Positions 10,391 through 19,667 of a stretch of 64,000 nt of DNA are shown here, in pieces. Positions within the stretch are counted from its first letter, which is position 1. The number at the start of each line of letters is the position of its first letter. The notes under the pieces are model-generated. The model worked only from the letters and a program-made list of their open reading frames with translations, did not search any database and was not told the origin of the DNA. This DNA is from Haematococcus lacustris. Taxonomy: Eukaryota; Chlorophyta; Chlorophyceae; Chlamydomonadales; Haematococcaceae. The position numbers and the translations under genes were made by a program. The stretch is taken from contig JASKMD010000024.1 in assembly GCA_030144725.1 (NCBI GenBank), positions 5,167,345 to 5,231,344 of the forward strand, given 5' to 3'.

Positions 10391-13300
10391 GCCTGTTCCG
10401 AGCTGCAGGGGGGCCAGCCCTCAGCGTAGCCAAGAGCTCAGCGCTCTCTTGTGGTCAGCCGGTAGAGGTCTCGGCAGCGGGGCAGGAGGGGGGCAAAGCA
10501 GGAGCGGGCAGCCAAAGGGGGGAGGGCAACGCAGGGGCGGCCAGCACAGGGGAAGGCAGGGTCACAGGTTGGGTGGGGGGCAGGGGGGAGGGTGGGACGG
10601 GGGCGGGCAGGGCTCAGAGGGACAAGAGCGGGACGGTGAGCCTAGAGAGGGGCAGAGGCACAGGAGCGGGCCATGGCAGAGGGGCTGGCAGCAGCAAGGA
10701 CGGAGGAGGAGAGAGGCTGGGCGAGGGAGGCGGTGGTCAGGAGCATCAGCAGCACAGGTCTCTCAGGCAGGTGCCCCCTTCCTCAACAGTTGCTGCCAAC
10801 CCTACCCAGCTTGCCTCAGCTGGGGGTGGTAGGACTGAGGTGGAGGGGGGAGGTGGCGGGGCAGGGGGAGAGGGGGTGGCTAGGAGCAGAGGGCGGGGCC
10901 GGGGCAAGGGCGGGGCGGAGCGGGGGTGCCAGGGCTGGGAGGGCCAGGGGGCGGGTGAGGGTGAAGGTGGTGCAGGGCCAGGGACCGGGGCTGGAGCCGT
11001 GACCATCCCCCCTTCGCCACAGGGCGTACCCGTCCGGCACCTGGGGGTGCCTCTCGGGGCAGCTAGCTACTCCGCCATGAGCGAGGCTGCCTTTGGAGGG
11101 GCAGCAACAGTCATGGTGGCCGCCTCCCTTCCCTGGCGACCGCAAAGTCTCAACCTGCTGGGTCGGGTGCAAGTGGCGCAGCAATGCCTAGCGTCAAAGG
11201 CCATTTACCAGATGGCGTTCGTGCAGCCCCTGGCTGCAGCCGGAGTGGCGATGGGCAAGGCGGTCAAGCGCTTTGTGGCAGCTTCGGACCTACCCCAGGA
11301 GCGTAGCCCCAACATGGCCTGCCTCTACCCCAACGACGCTACTTGTGTGATGCCCCGACGGGAGGGTGGGCTGGGGCTGCCAGACCTGGAGATCACCAGC
11401 ACCGCCATGCTAGCCAAAACTGTGGCCCAGCTCTTCTCGCCCAGAGTCCGGGAGTGGCAGCCCCTGTTGCACAGCCTGCTCGCCGACCCCCTACACAGCC
11501 TTAGCACCTGGGTAGTCACGGACCCCACAGCCTCCCCCGTGCCCAACCTGAGCCCCCGCCTACAGGCCCACGTCACAGCCATTGCACAGCTCAAGCTCCA
11601 CCGCGTGGTGGCCCCGGCCGCCCAATCTCACTTCTCGGTGCTGGCGGAGCCTCTGCGCTTCAACGCTTTAGTCAGACTGCGGGGCAGGCCAGACAGTGAC
11701 CCCCTGGCAGATGAGGCCCTGCGCTGGACCCACGTTCGGCACGTGCGCGATGCCCTCCATCGACCCCGCTCCGCCTTCGTCTCAGCTGAGCAGCAGGCAG
11801 CCGTGAGGTGGGAGGCTGACATGGCGCGGGCCACCCTGCCGGAGCCGTGGCAACAGGTGGTGGATGTTCGGCAGCTCCCAGCACCGGAGTGGGAGTGTGC
11901 GTGGGGTGGGACGGGCTTCCTGGTGCGGCGCGTTCCCTCTCAGCGGCCGACCCACTGGGTGTCACCTAGCGGTAGGCTGGTGGCCCTGGACGCTCAAGGG
12001 CAGGGTCCCTTGGGGGTTGTAGGGGTTCTCCCCGGGGAGGAGTGGCAGGCTGCAGCAGTGGTGCTCCTGGACAAGCCCCACTATCGGCTGTCCCTTGAAG
12101 AGCGTGCCGCCCACATGCGGCCGCTCCCGGAGCAGCGGGGGGGGGCAGCTGCCCCTGCAGCGTTGGAGCCTAGGGGGGGGCAGGTGGGGGACGAGGGTGT
12201 GGGTAGGGACAACGGGCAGACAGCGGAGGGGGGAAGGGCACAGGGTATTGGGCGCAGTAGGGGTAGGGGTCGGGGCAGGGGTCGTGGGAGGGATGGGGAT
12301 CGCAGCGGGGAGCGGGGGGCAGGCTCAGCGGGCAGGGAGGCCCCCCCCTCCTGGCCTAGGGAGGAGTGGCTGCTCGGACCCTGGTCCCAAGTGCAGCTAG
12401 ACCCTCAGGTTTGGGGCATGGGCAACACCTCCCTCCTGGTGCTCACCGTCAAGGCAGCACGGTTGCGCCTCACGCAGCTGCAGCGGGCCCGCTTCGACCC
12501 CACCTATCCTGCTAGTGGGGGCCTATGGCCAGCCCTTTGGGGGCTGCGCCCGCCGCCAGGGGCTGAGCCAGCTCAGGGGCTAGCCGTCACGGGAGCTGGC
12601 CTTCGGACCCTGGAGCAGCGCTGGCTAGATAGCGCCACCCTCCTGGTAGCGCAACGGGCAGCGGGGGAGCGGGAGCAGCAGGGCAGGGATGTAGAGGAGC
12701 TGCTCCCGGAGGAAGTGCAGGGCAGCCAGACACCGCGTTGGCGTGCCACCAACGCTAGACCTCCTCCGCGGCCCACCCCGGAGCTTAGGGCGGTGCAGCG
12801 GGCACAGCGGAAGCTAGACGCCCAGATCCGACCGGGAAGGGGGGGCAGGCACAGCGGCAACAGGCGGGCAGGCGCGCTGCCCGCCGCCGGGCATGGAGCT
12901 CTGGATGGCATGGTGGACGAACTAGCCCGCTCAGCCCAAGCCGGCCAGCCTTGCCTAGAGGTGTGGCAGGAGCTGCTGGACCCCACCCTCCGCCGGGAGC
13001 ATGTCATTGTGGCGTGGCGGGTGCTGCACGGGAGCCTCATGGTGGGGGCCATGTGGGGCCACATCCTGAAAGAAGCTGCGGCCCCTGCTTCATCAGTCTG
13101 TCGCCTCTGCCAGCTGGGACCCCTGGAGACGCTCACCCATGCCTTCCTTACCTGTCCCTCCGTGGCTCCCGCTTGGGAGTGGGTGCTGGACGTGTACGAA
13201 CGCCTCACAGGCACCCGCCCTCCCTCAAGCGACGCTCTCCTGCTCCTCAGCGGGCGCCCTACGCACAGCGAGGATGGCCCCTTTCACCCCCCCGATGCCC

Positions 13301-13677
13301 ACCTGTGGCTGCGCCTTCGCGTTGCCTACTTGGGGTCGGTGTGGCGCATCCGGTGTTTGGGCCCAGCCGCAGCGCTTCAAACGCAGTCGCTCGCCCATCG
13401 GGTGGCGCAGGGAGTCATCTTCACCCTGTCATCGGCGGTGCAGCGGGACTGGTACCGGGTGGGTAGGGACATTCGGGTGGGGCTGGGCGGCGCCGTCCCG
13501 TCCACGTGGTTCAAGGGGAGAGACCCGCGGCTGGATGAGAGGAAGTTCGCGAGCCTGTGGCCTGCAGCGTCGGGAGGGTGGTTTCAGCGGCAGCAGGGGG
13601 AGCTGGTTGTGCGTCTGTCCTTGCAGTGGCCTGTGCCCGCCCCCCCCATCCTAGGTGCCGCAGCGGAGCCCGGCTAG
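10279..13677 (+). pseudogene. L1 copy 1 ORF2, C-terminal half of reverse transcriptase plus zinc-knuckle region
   Basis: Uninterrupted frame of 1,132 codons. It starts within the palm just before the YADD catalytic box (EYADDLTIAVLD), then has a Gly/Arg-rich low-complexity segment, the RT motif-E-like HLGVPLG (about 11,036-11,056), a long connection region with a second GRGRGRG tract, and a C-terminal CRLCQLGPLETLTHAFLTC zinc-binding (zf-RVT type) motif. The endonuclease and RT motifs upstream of YADD are missing, so no active protein is expected. It is less frame-damaged than copy 2 over the shared region. Confidence 0.88.
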
Positions 13678-14069
13678 GGGGTTGTTGCCTGTACGGGAGG
13701 CCAGGGTATGGGAGTGGGAGTAGTGCCTGTTTGTTGGTTAGGCTGGGTAGTTTAGAGCGGGGGGGTGGTAAGGCTGGGGTTGGGAGGGAGGGGGAAGAGG
13801 GGCGCTGTCTTTTTGTCCCCTGGGTAGCTAGGGGGAGCTCTCGCGGGCGGGGGGGATCTCGCGGGTGGGGGATCTTCTGGGGCTGGGTCGGGAGGGTGAG
13901 TCGTTTCCTCGTTAGCGTGTAGTAGGAGGGCCTGTGTCTTTTGGGGGCCTTCAAGGCTTCGACTCCTGTTTTGTGTGGTCTTGTCGCTTGGTTTGCCCGC
14001 TTTGCTCTCCTTTGACGGTTTTCTCTCCTGACCTCTCACCTAGTGCTGTTTTGGTCCCTTACCTTCCTC

Positions 14070-14097
14070 TGTAACTCTCCTCCACAAAAAAAAAAAA
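14070..14097 (+). promoter_or_regulatory. L1 copy 1 polyadenylation signal and poly(A) tail
   Basis: TGTAA, the usual chlorophyte polyadenylation signal, lies 11 bases before a run of 12 A. This marks the 3' end of the reverse-transcribed mRNA and defines the element's sense strand. Confidence 0.85.
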
Positions 14098-14742
14098 TGG
14101 CCTGTGTTGTGAAATTTTCAGATTTTCATTCAGATTTTCAATGAAAATTGTCATCTGAAAATCTGAACGTCTTCACTGAAAATCTAAAAGTGCCGGGTGC
14201 TGCCCCCGGTCAGATCGCAGATCGGGTGTTGCAGAGTGATTGGCTGTGCTGTGATTAACTTGGTTGGCGCCAGCGCGCTACATCCACAGCGGAAGAAGCG
14301 CAAGCCAGAAAACGCCACAGATGGCGGATCCACGGACAGCATGGATGGCTTGCATCTTTTAAAATGGCTTGCATGTCTGACCTTTGGCAACCTAAGTATT
14401 TCTGCATTTCAAACAGTGCAGGCCTACAAACAAGTCGCGTTTGAAAGGATAGGCTGAGAACCAGCGGCATCCGCTCAGTTTCACTGACGATGAAACTCTT
14501 TCAGTTTTTCAATGAAACACTTCCATTTTCATTGAAAATTTGAAAATTGAAAATCTGAAAATCTGAAGATTCACAACACTGCTCATGGCCCGGCCCCTTC
14601 CTGACACCTGGCCCGGGCCTATCTGACACCTGAGCCGGGACCTGCCTGACCCTGCCTCTAAGCATGCACAGCATCTCATTGAGGTGTCAGCAGCACCGTG
14701 CGTGGACTTTGTTTCGCTACCGTGCACTCTGCCAACGCCTTG
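14098..14742 (+). repeat. Third copy of the T1 internal segment with MITE (copy B)
   Basis: Matches 8,794-9,438 at a constant offset of 5,304 bp. It starts directly after the L1 copy 1 poly(A) tail and ends where L1 copy 2 begins, at the same base of T1 that borders L1 copy 1. Confidence 0.92.
14102..14581. mobile_element. hAT-like MITE, copy B (480 bp)
   Basis: Same length and termini as copy A, with very few substitutions (for example one in the AAAATTTTC tract near 14,149). Its left 8-bp target duplication is truncated to TGGC by the L1 copy 1 junction; the right one (CTCATGGC) is intact. It was therefore copied along with its T1 flank rather than inserted separately. Confidence 0.85.
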
Positions 14743-14887
14743 CCCAGCCCCCAGGTCAGCCCAGCCCAGCCCCCGGGTCAATGGGGGACAGCTGAGCTAA
14801 GTCCCCTCCTTGTGAGCTCGCTGCCTTCCTTGTGCCTTGCTCACGCTGTTTCTCGTCCTGAGCCCCAGGTCCAGTCACCCCCTGACC

Positions 14888-17800
14888 ATGGACAGCAGCC
14901 TTACAGCAGCGATTGCCCAGGTTGCCTCTACCCGTAGCGGGGGCTGGCTCACTCGCCGGCTGACCAAGGAGCCTTTCACCATGGAGGTGGTGTGGGCCAT
15001 GCAGGTTGGGGCCACAGCCCGGCACTTGGTGCAGAGCCAGCTCCTGCATGCCGCGGCAGCCGACTTCGTGGCAGGGTTTGCCGAAGCCTGTGCCACAGAG
15101 GTCCGGCTTTATGCCTTGCAGCATGGCTCAGCTTTGGTCTCGTTAGAGTCCCACCTGCAGCCTGACCAGCCCCACCATGCCCTACACATCCTCCATGATC
15201 ATGCCTCAGCACAGGGCAGGCTTCTCCACTCCTCCCTCCTGGCTCAGTCTGTCTGGGAGGTGCAGTACCTGGGGCGGGTCGTCAGTGTGCCTATGACACC
15301 CCTGCCCAGCCTCCCCCCTCCAGGTGCAGTGAAGGTGGTGCTGAGCCTGCACTACCAGCAGGCAGCGCGGCGAGGCATCACGGCAGCGGTGCTTGCTGCC
15401 GCTGGGTACTCTGCCAGCGAGTACAGCGGGGAGGGGCTGCCTGCTGTCTTACACCCCACCTCCACTTTCGTGTTCAACGAGCGCCTGGGTGACCACCCCC
15501 GGTACAGCTACCTGGCAGGCACACAGTGCGGGAATGGTGGGGTGGTGGAGGCCTGGGTGTTCCCACCAGCGGGTGACCCCTCCTTAGCCTTTCTGCCTAG
15601 GAGTGTGCAGAACCCCATGGGGCGGTGGGGGCGTATCCAGGTCTTTAGGGAGGACGGGGCCCCTCTCCAGCAAGGCGCCGAGGGACCTGCAGGTCCCCAA
15701 CCTCCTCCTCCACCTCCTCCTGATCCCCCCTCAGCCCCCCCCCCTTCACCTCTACCACCCTGCTCACCTTCCCCACCTGCCCAGCCCACCCTTCAGCATG
15801 CTCCAGCCGATGGGCCTATGGCGGACGCCTCAGGAGCCACGAGCGCTTCTTTGCTTGCCGGAGAGGCCGCGGCTCCTACCCTGCTCACCCAGGCGAGTGT
15901 TGAGGGGTTACCTGGCTGGACCTGCTTTGTCCCTTCCACCACCTCCCAGCCCCCTCCTGGCACCGGCGCTGCTGCTGGCCTCCTAGCACGAAAGGAAACA
16001 GAGGGCTTGGGGGCATCTGCTCCACAGCTGCCAGGGCGGCGGCAGCAACAGCAGGTACACCCTCTTCCCCCTGACACTACAGTTGTTGCTACCCCCACCC
16101 AGCACGCCCCAGTAGGGGGTAGCACTGCTGTGGTGCTCGAGGGAATGCAGCCAAAGCCAAGCCTGCTGTTGCCGTTTGGGTCCGTTGAGGGCGTGGCGGC
16201 TCCCCGGCCTGCCACACCTGCTGCCCCCCCCACCCAGCTCACCCTAGCAGTGGGTGGCCCTGCAGTGAGTGTTGCAGGCACCCAGCCTGAGTGTGCCCAG
16301 CTGCTGCAGCCTCTGCCCGACAAGGGCGTCATGGGCCCCGCGCCAGCCACACCTGCTGCCCCCCCCACCCAGCTCACCCTAGCAGTGGGTGGCCCTGCAG
16401 TGAGTGTTGCAGGCACCCAGCCTGAGTGTGCCCAGCTGCTGCAGCCTCTGCCCGACAAGGGCGTCATGGGCCCCGCGCCAGCCACACCTGCTGCCCCCCC
16501 CACCCAGCTCACCCTAGCAGTGGGTGGCCCTGCAGTGAGTGTTGCAGGCACCCAGCCTGAGTGTGCCCAGCTGCTGCAGCCTCTGCCCGACAAGGGCGTC
16601 ATGGGCCCCGCGCCAGCCACACCTGCTGCCCCTCCCACCCAGCTCACCCTAGCAGTGGGTGGCCCTGCAGTGAGTGTTGCAGGCACCCAGCCTGAGTGTG
16701 CCCAGCTGCTGCAGCCTCTGCCCGACAAGGGCGTCATGGGCCCCGCGCCAGCCACACCTGCTGCCCCCCCCACCCAGCTCACCCTAGCAGTGGGTGGCCC
16801 TGCAGTGAGTGTTGCAGGCACCCAGCCTGAGTGTGCCCAGCTGCTGCAGCCTCTGCCCGACAAGGGCGTCATGGGCCCCGCGCCAGCCACACCTGCTGCC
16901 CCTCCCACCCAGCTCACCCCAGCAGGGAGTGGCACTGCAGGGTTTGCTGCAGCTATGCTGCTACCTCTGCCCGATGCGACATCAGAGGATGACTCACCGG
17001 CAGTTTCCCTACGCCCTCGGTATACCCGCCTTGCCAAGGGTGGTACCAAGGTGATTCACCCAGCCACAGCTTCCGCCAAGCCTCAGCAGCTTCAAGCCCT
17101 GGCTCCAGGCCCTATCTTCAAGCCCTCCCGCTTTGACTCTTCGTGGGGTCCGTCTCGCTCGTTGACCACGCAACGTACACCCAACACCGACCTCTGCACC
17201 GACCATCCGCCAGTAAGTAGGAGGGGGGGAGCGGCGGGTCCTTTTCTGGCAGGGTCCAGTCAGTCGCCGCTGGGCCCCCCCGCCCTGCCGATCATGACCA
17301 CCCCCACCCAGCTTGCCCCAGCAGGGGGTGGCATGGCGGGTTACGAGCGGGGGAAGGGGGGTCAGGGTAGCCAGGCTCGGGAGCAGCTGGGTGGCCAGGC
17401 AGGCCAGGACTCCCCCTCAGCGCCGGTCATGGCCACCCCCACCCAGCTCGCCCCAGCAGGGGGTGGCATGGCGGGGTACGAGGGAGGAAAGGAGTTCAAG
17501 GGTGCCCTTGCGCAGCAGCAACAGCGGGCCAACCTTTTTGGGCACCCAAGAGTTCATGCACCGCTGGCCTTCGTTCCTAGGACAGTTGGCAAGGAGACCT
17601 GCGCTTTTACTAGGTTGGGCAGGAGGGCTAGTCAGTGGGTAGAGGAAAGGGCTGGTGCAGCCTCAGGCACAGCAGCGCGGGTGTTGGCGGGGACAGGACA
17701 GCTGGCGATGGTTCCTGCAGTTGGGTTCTCTGTGGTTGCGGGCACTGCTACCCCAGTTGACATGGATGTGGCTCGTCTCCCTCCCTCACCTTCCAACGTG

Positions 17801-18799
17801 CTCAGCTCCCCCACCCTGCGACCCTTGGGCGGGCCCCCCACTCAACGCCCCATCGTCAAGGGCACAGCCGTCCTGCGGATGGAGAGGTTTGTCCGGGGTG
17901 CAGCTAGGACGCTCCAGGACCTAGTTGACCGGGCTCGCCGGCCCAGGGATCCGTGCCAGCTAGCCCACGGAGCTGGTATAACGCAGCCCACCCCAGCCCC
18001 GCTACCTGCTCATCTCTGCCCTCCCCTTATGGCCATCAGTCCACCCACGGAGGCACCACAGATGGTCAGGTACGGGGTCATGGACTGTGACAGCTCAGAG
18101 GACAGTGACCTACCTATCTCCCCTCCTCGCGTCCGCTATGGGGTGCTCTCAGATTTGGAGTCCGAGGATGGTAGCTTGGGGCCTGAGCAGCACGCCGGGC
18201 AGGCCGGGCAGCGCCGTTATCCCTCCCCTCTCATGCCAGGGGCGTGCTCCTCCGCAGGCCAGGGGGCAGCTGGGTACAGTGCGAGGAAGAGGTCTCGGCC
18301 AGCGCGTCAAGGGGCTAGGGTGCCAGAGGTTTTAGGGGGGGATGGTCAGGGGGGAGGCCAAGGTGCCCAGCAGGGAGGCCTACAGGGGGGCCAGCATGGG
18401 CGCCAGCGGGGGAGTAGGGAAGGGGGAGGTCAGGGGGGTCTACAGGGGTGGCCTGGGTTGGGAGCAGGTTGGATGGTGGGTCCAGGAGTAGGTAGGAGGG
18501 TTAGGGAGGCTCGCTCGGCCGAAGGAGCGCCAGCGGGGCCAGTGGCGGTGTCAGCTGTAGGCTTGGGCCAAGAGGCCGGCGTGGGGCACGAGTTAGGGCG
18601 GGAGCGGAGGTTGGACCTCTACCTTCCCCTACCACCTCGCCCGCCTTTAGCTCTTCCGGGCACAGCCCGTCACGCCGTCCCCTCTCCCTGCCGTAAGAAA
18701 GCGGTTTGCGTCGAGACGCCACTCCCACCCCCTCCCCCTCAGGGCTCGCACGCTCTGTTCAGTTCACGCGTAGCCCGCGCGGGGGCCCACCAAGTCTAG
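14888..18799 (+). CDS. L1 copy 2 ORF1 protein (Pro/Ala-rich, with 45-residue tandem repeats)
   Basis: An uninterrupted frame of about 1,303 codons from the ATG in GACCATGG; the frame is open further upstream but has no better start. The first ~240 residues form a compact, non-repetitive domain shared with L1 copy 1. Then come Pro-rich segments and five perfect-period 135-bp repeats plus a partial sixth (about 16,207-16,930; core TQLTLAVGGPAVSVAGTQPE). Two acidic segments with YGVMDCDSSEDSD and YGVLSDLESEDG, and Gly/Gln-rich and basic tails follow. ORF1 proteins of L1-type elements normally bind the element RNA. No RRM or CCHC motif was recognised, so the role is inferred from position only. 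The stop lies 2 bp before the ORF2 ATG. Confidence 0.75.
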   Translation: MDSSLTAAIAQVASTRSGGWLTRRLTKEPFTMEVVWAMQVGATARHLVQSQLLHAAAADFVAGFAEACATEVRLYALQHGSALVSLESHLQPDQPHHALHILHDHASAQGRLLHSSLLAQSVWEVQYLGRVVSVPMTPLPSLPPPGAVKVVLSLHYQQAARRGITAAVLAAAGYSASEYSGEGLPAVLHPTSTFVFNERLGDHPRYSYLAGTQCGNGGVVEAWVFPPAGDPSLAFLPRSVQNPMGRWGRIQVFREDGAPLQQGAEGPAGPQPPPPPPPDPPSAPPPSPLPPCSPSPPAQPTLQHAPADGPMADASGATSASLLAGEAAAPTLLTQASVEGLPGWTCFVPSTTSQPPPGTGAAAGLLARKETEGLGASAPQLPGRRQQQQVHPLPPDTTVVATPTQHAPVGGSTAVVLEGMQPKPSLLLPFGSVEGVAAPRPATPAAPPTQLTLAVGGPAVSVAGTQPECAQLLQPLPDKGVMGPAPATPAAPPTQLTLAVGGPAVSVAGTQPECAQLLQPLPDKGVMGPAPATPAAPPTQLTLAVGGPAVSVAGTQPECAQLLQPLPDKGVMGPAPATPAAPPTQLTLAVGGPAVSVAGTQPECAQLLQPLPDKGVMGPAPATPAAPPTQLTLAVGGPAVSVAGTQPECAQLLQPLPDKGVMGPAPATPAAPPTQLTPAGSGTAGFAAAMLLPLPDATSEDDSPAVSLRPRYTRLAKGGTKVIHPATASAKPQQLQALAPGPIFKPSRFDSSWGPSRSLTTQRTPNTDLCTDHPPVSRRGGAAGPFLAGSSQSPLGPPALPIMTTPTQLAPAGGGMAGYERGKGGQGSQAREQLGGQAGQDSPSAPVMATPTQLAPAGGGMAGYEGGKEFKGALAQQQQRANLFGHPRVHAPLAFVPRTVGKETCAFTRLGRRASQWVEERAGAASGTAARVLAGTGQLAMVPAVGFSVVAGTATPVDMDVARLPPSPSNVLSSPTLRPLGGPPTQRPIVKGTAVLRMERFVRGAARTLQDLVDRARRPRDPCQLAHGAGITQPTPAPLPAHLCPPLMAISPPTEAPQMVRYGVMDCDSSEDSDLPISPPRVRYGVLSDLESEDGSLGPEQHAGQAGQRRYPSPLMPGACSSAGQGAAGYSARKRSRPARQGARVPEVLGGDGQGGGQGAQQGGLQGGQHGRQRGSREGGGQGGLQGWPGLGAGWMVGPGVGRRVREARSAEGAPAGPVAVSAVGLGQEAGVGHELGRERRLDLYLPLPPRPPLALPGTARHAVPSPCRKKAVCVETPLPPPPPQGSHALFSSRVARAGAHQV
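16207..16930 (+). repeat. 135-bp coding tandem repeat in L1 ORF1
   Basis: Spacing measured at ACCCTAGCAG/ACCC: 16,241, 16,376, 16,511, 16,646 and 16,781, with a diverged sixth copy at 16,916. The period is exactly 135 bp (45 codons), so the frame is preserved. The copies are nearly identical, indicating recent expansion or homogenisation. Confidence 0.95.
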
Positions 18800-18801
18800 C
18801 C

Positions 18802-19622
18802 ATGCAGCGTCCGGGTGTGGCTGCCAGTTTCCAGGCAGTCACCCTCAACGTCAGGGGCCTAGCTCAGCCCCGCAAGCTCCAGGCCCTGCTGGATTGGGCT
18901 GCCAGCAGCACCGCTCAGTTATTCTTTTTCCAAGAGTGCCACCAGGCGGAGTGCCTGTGGCAGTGGGCAGAGGCAGCCACAGGTGCCAAGCCGGGGTGGC
19001 GGGGCCAATGGTTCTACAGCCCAGGCACCGGCCACTCCCAGGGCTGCCTGGTCCTAGTCAAGCCCTCCACCATCCTGCAGGGCTGCACACAGGTGCAGTT
19101 GCAGGTAGACGGGGCACAGGGGAGGGTGGTGAGGGTAGATGCAGAGTTAGCGGGCAGGCCAGCATCGCTGGTGTGTGTGTACGCCCCAGCCCAGCCAGCA
19201 CAGCGGGCTGCTTTCTTCGGGGCCAGCCTGCCTGCTTGCCTCCCTCACGCCACAGAGCGCCGCATGCTCTTCTTGGGAGGGGATTTCAACTGCATCCTCT
19301 CCCCGGACGACAAGGTGGGCACACCCGTGGGGGCGACCAGCCAGCACGCGGAGGACTGGGTGGGTAGCAGGGGAGTGGGGGCGGAGCAGCTGGAGCGGTT
19401 GGTGGAGGAGAGGGGCTTAGTGGATGCCTGGCGTCGTTTGCGCCCCACCTCCCGCGACCTCACGCACCTCAGCAACCGCTGGCAGACAGGGGCCCGCCTT
19501 GACCGCTGGTACGTCTCAACCTCCGTGGCGGAGTGGCAGTTGGACAGCTCCATCCAGGGCCTCAAGCCGGTCTCCACCGATCACTTCCCAGTGTCCGTGG
19601 TCATGTACCCTCCAGACCTGCC
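18802..19622 (+). pseudogene. L1 copy 2 ORF2, 5' part: APE-type endonuclease
   Basis: The frame starts with MQRPGVAASFQAVTLNVRG. Apurinic-endonuclease motifs appear in order: N in TLNVRG, E in FQECHQ, GGDFN, and TDHFP near the C-terminus. In a L1-type element this domain nicks the target for target-primed reverse transcription. The Dualen-type element inserted directly after the PPDLP codons, and the frame would terminate inside it at 19,647. The ORF1 stop and this ATG are arranged as TAGCCATG. Confidence 0.87.
19610..19622 (+). repeat. Target-site duplication, left copy (13 bp)
   Basis: CTCCAGACCTGCC, repeated exactly at 30,364-30,376. The bases on either side differ, so the duplication is 13 bp. 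It marks the insertion point of the Dualen-type element in L1 ORF2. Confidence 0.95.
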
Positions 19623-19667
19623 CTGTCCTGTTGGTAGGACGTGCTAGAGCAAGCGTAGAGCTTTGGA

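Larger units (their letters stand above)
9439..14097 (+). mobile_element. L1-type LINE copy 1, internally deleted
   Basis: The 5' 835 bp (to 10,273) match the start of L1 copy 2 (14,743-15,577). The sequence then jumps to the equivalent of 31,854 in copy 2, removing about 5.5 kb of L1: the rest of ORF1, the endonuclease and the first half of reverse transcriptase. The junction shares about one base. It ends with a TGTAA signal (14,070-14,074) and a 12-A tail (14,086-14,097). No short target-site duplication is present; the 3' flank instead copies 8,794 onward. Confidence 0.88.

Noticed and set aside
16207..16930. CRISPR-like array
   Set aside because: The 135-bp units are contiguous with no spacers, in frame within ORF1, in a eukaryotic genome.
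15793..17049. 418-codon minus-strand frame
   Set aside because: Antisense shadow of the ORF1 tandem repeats.
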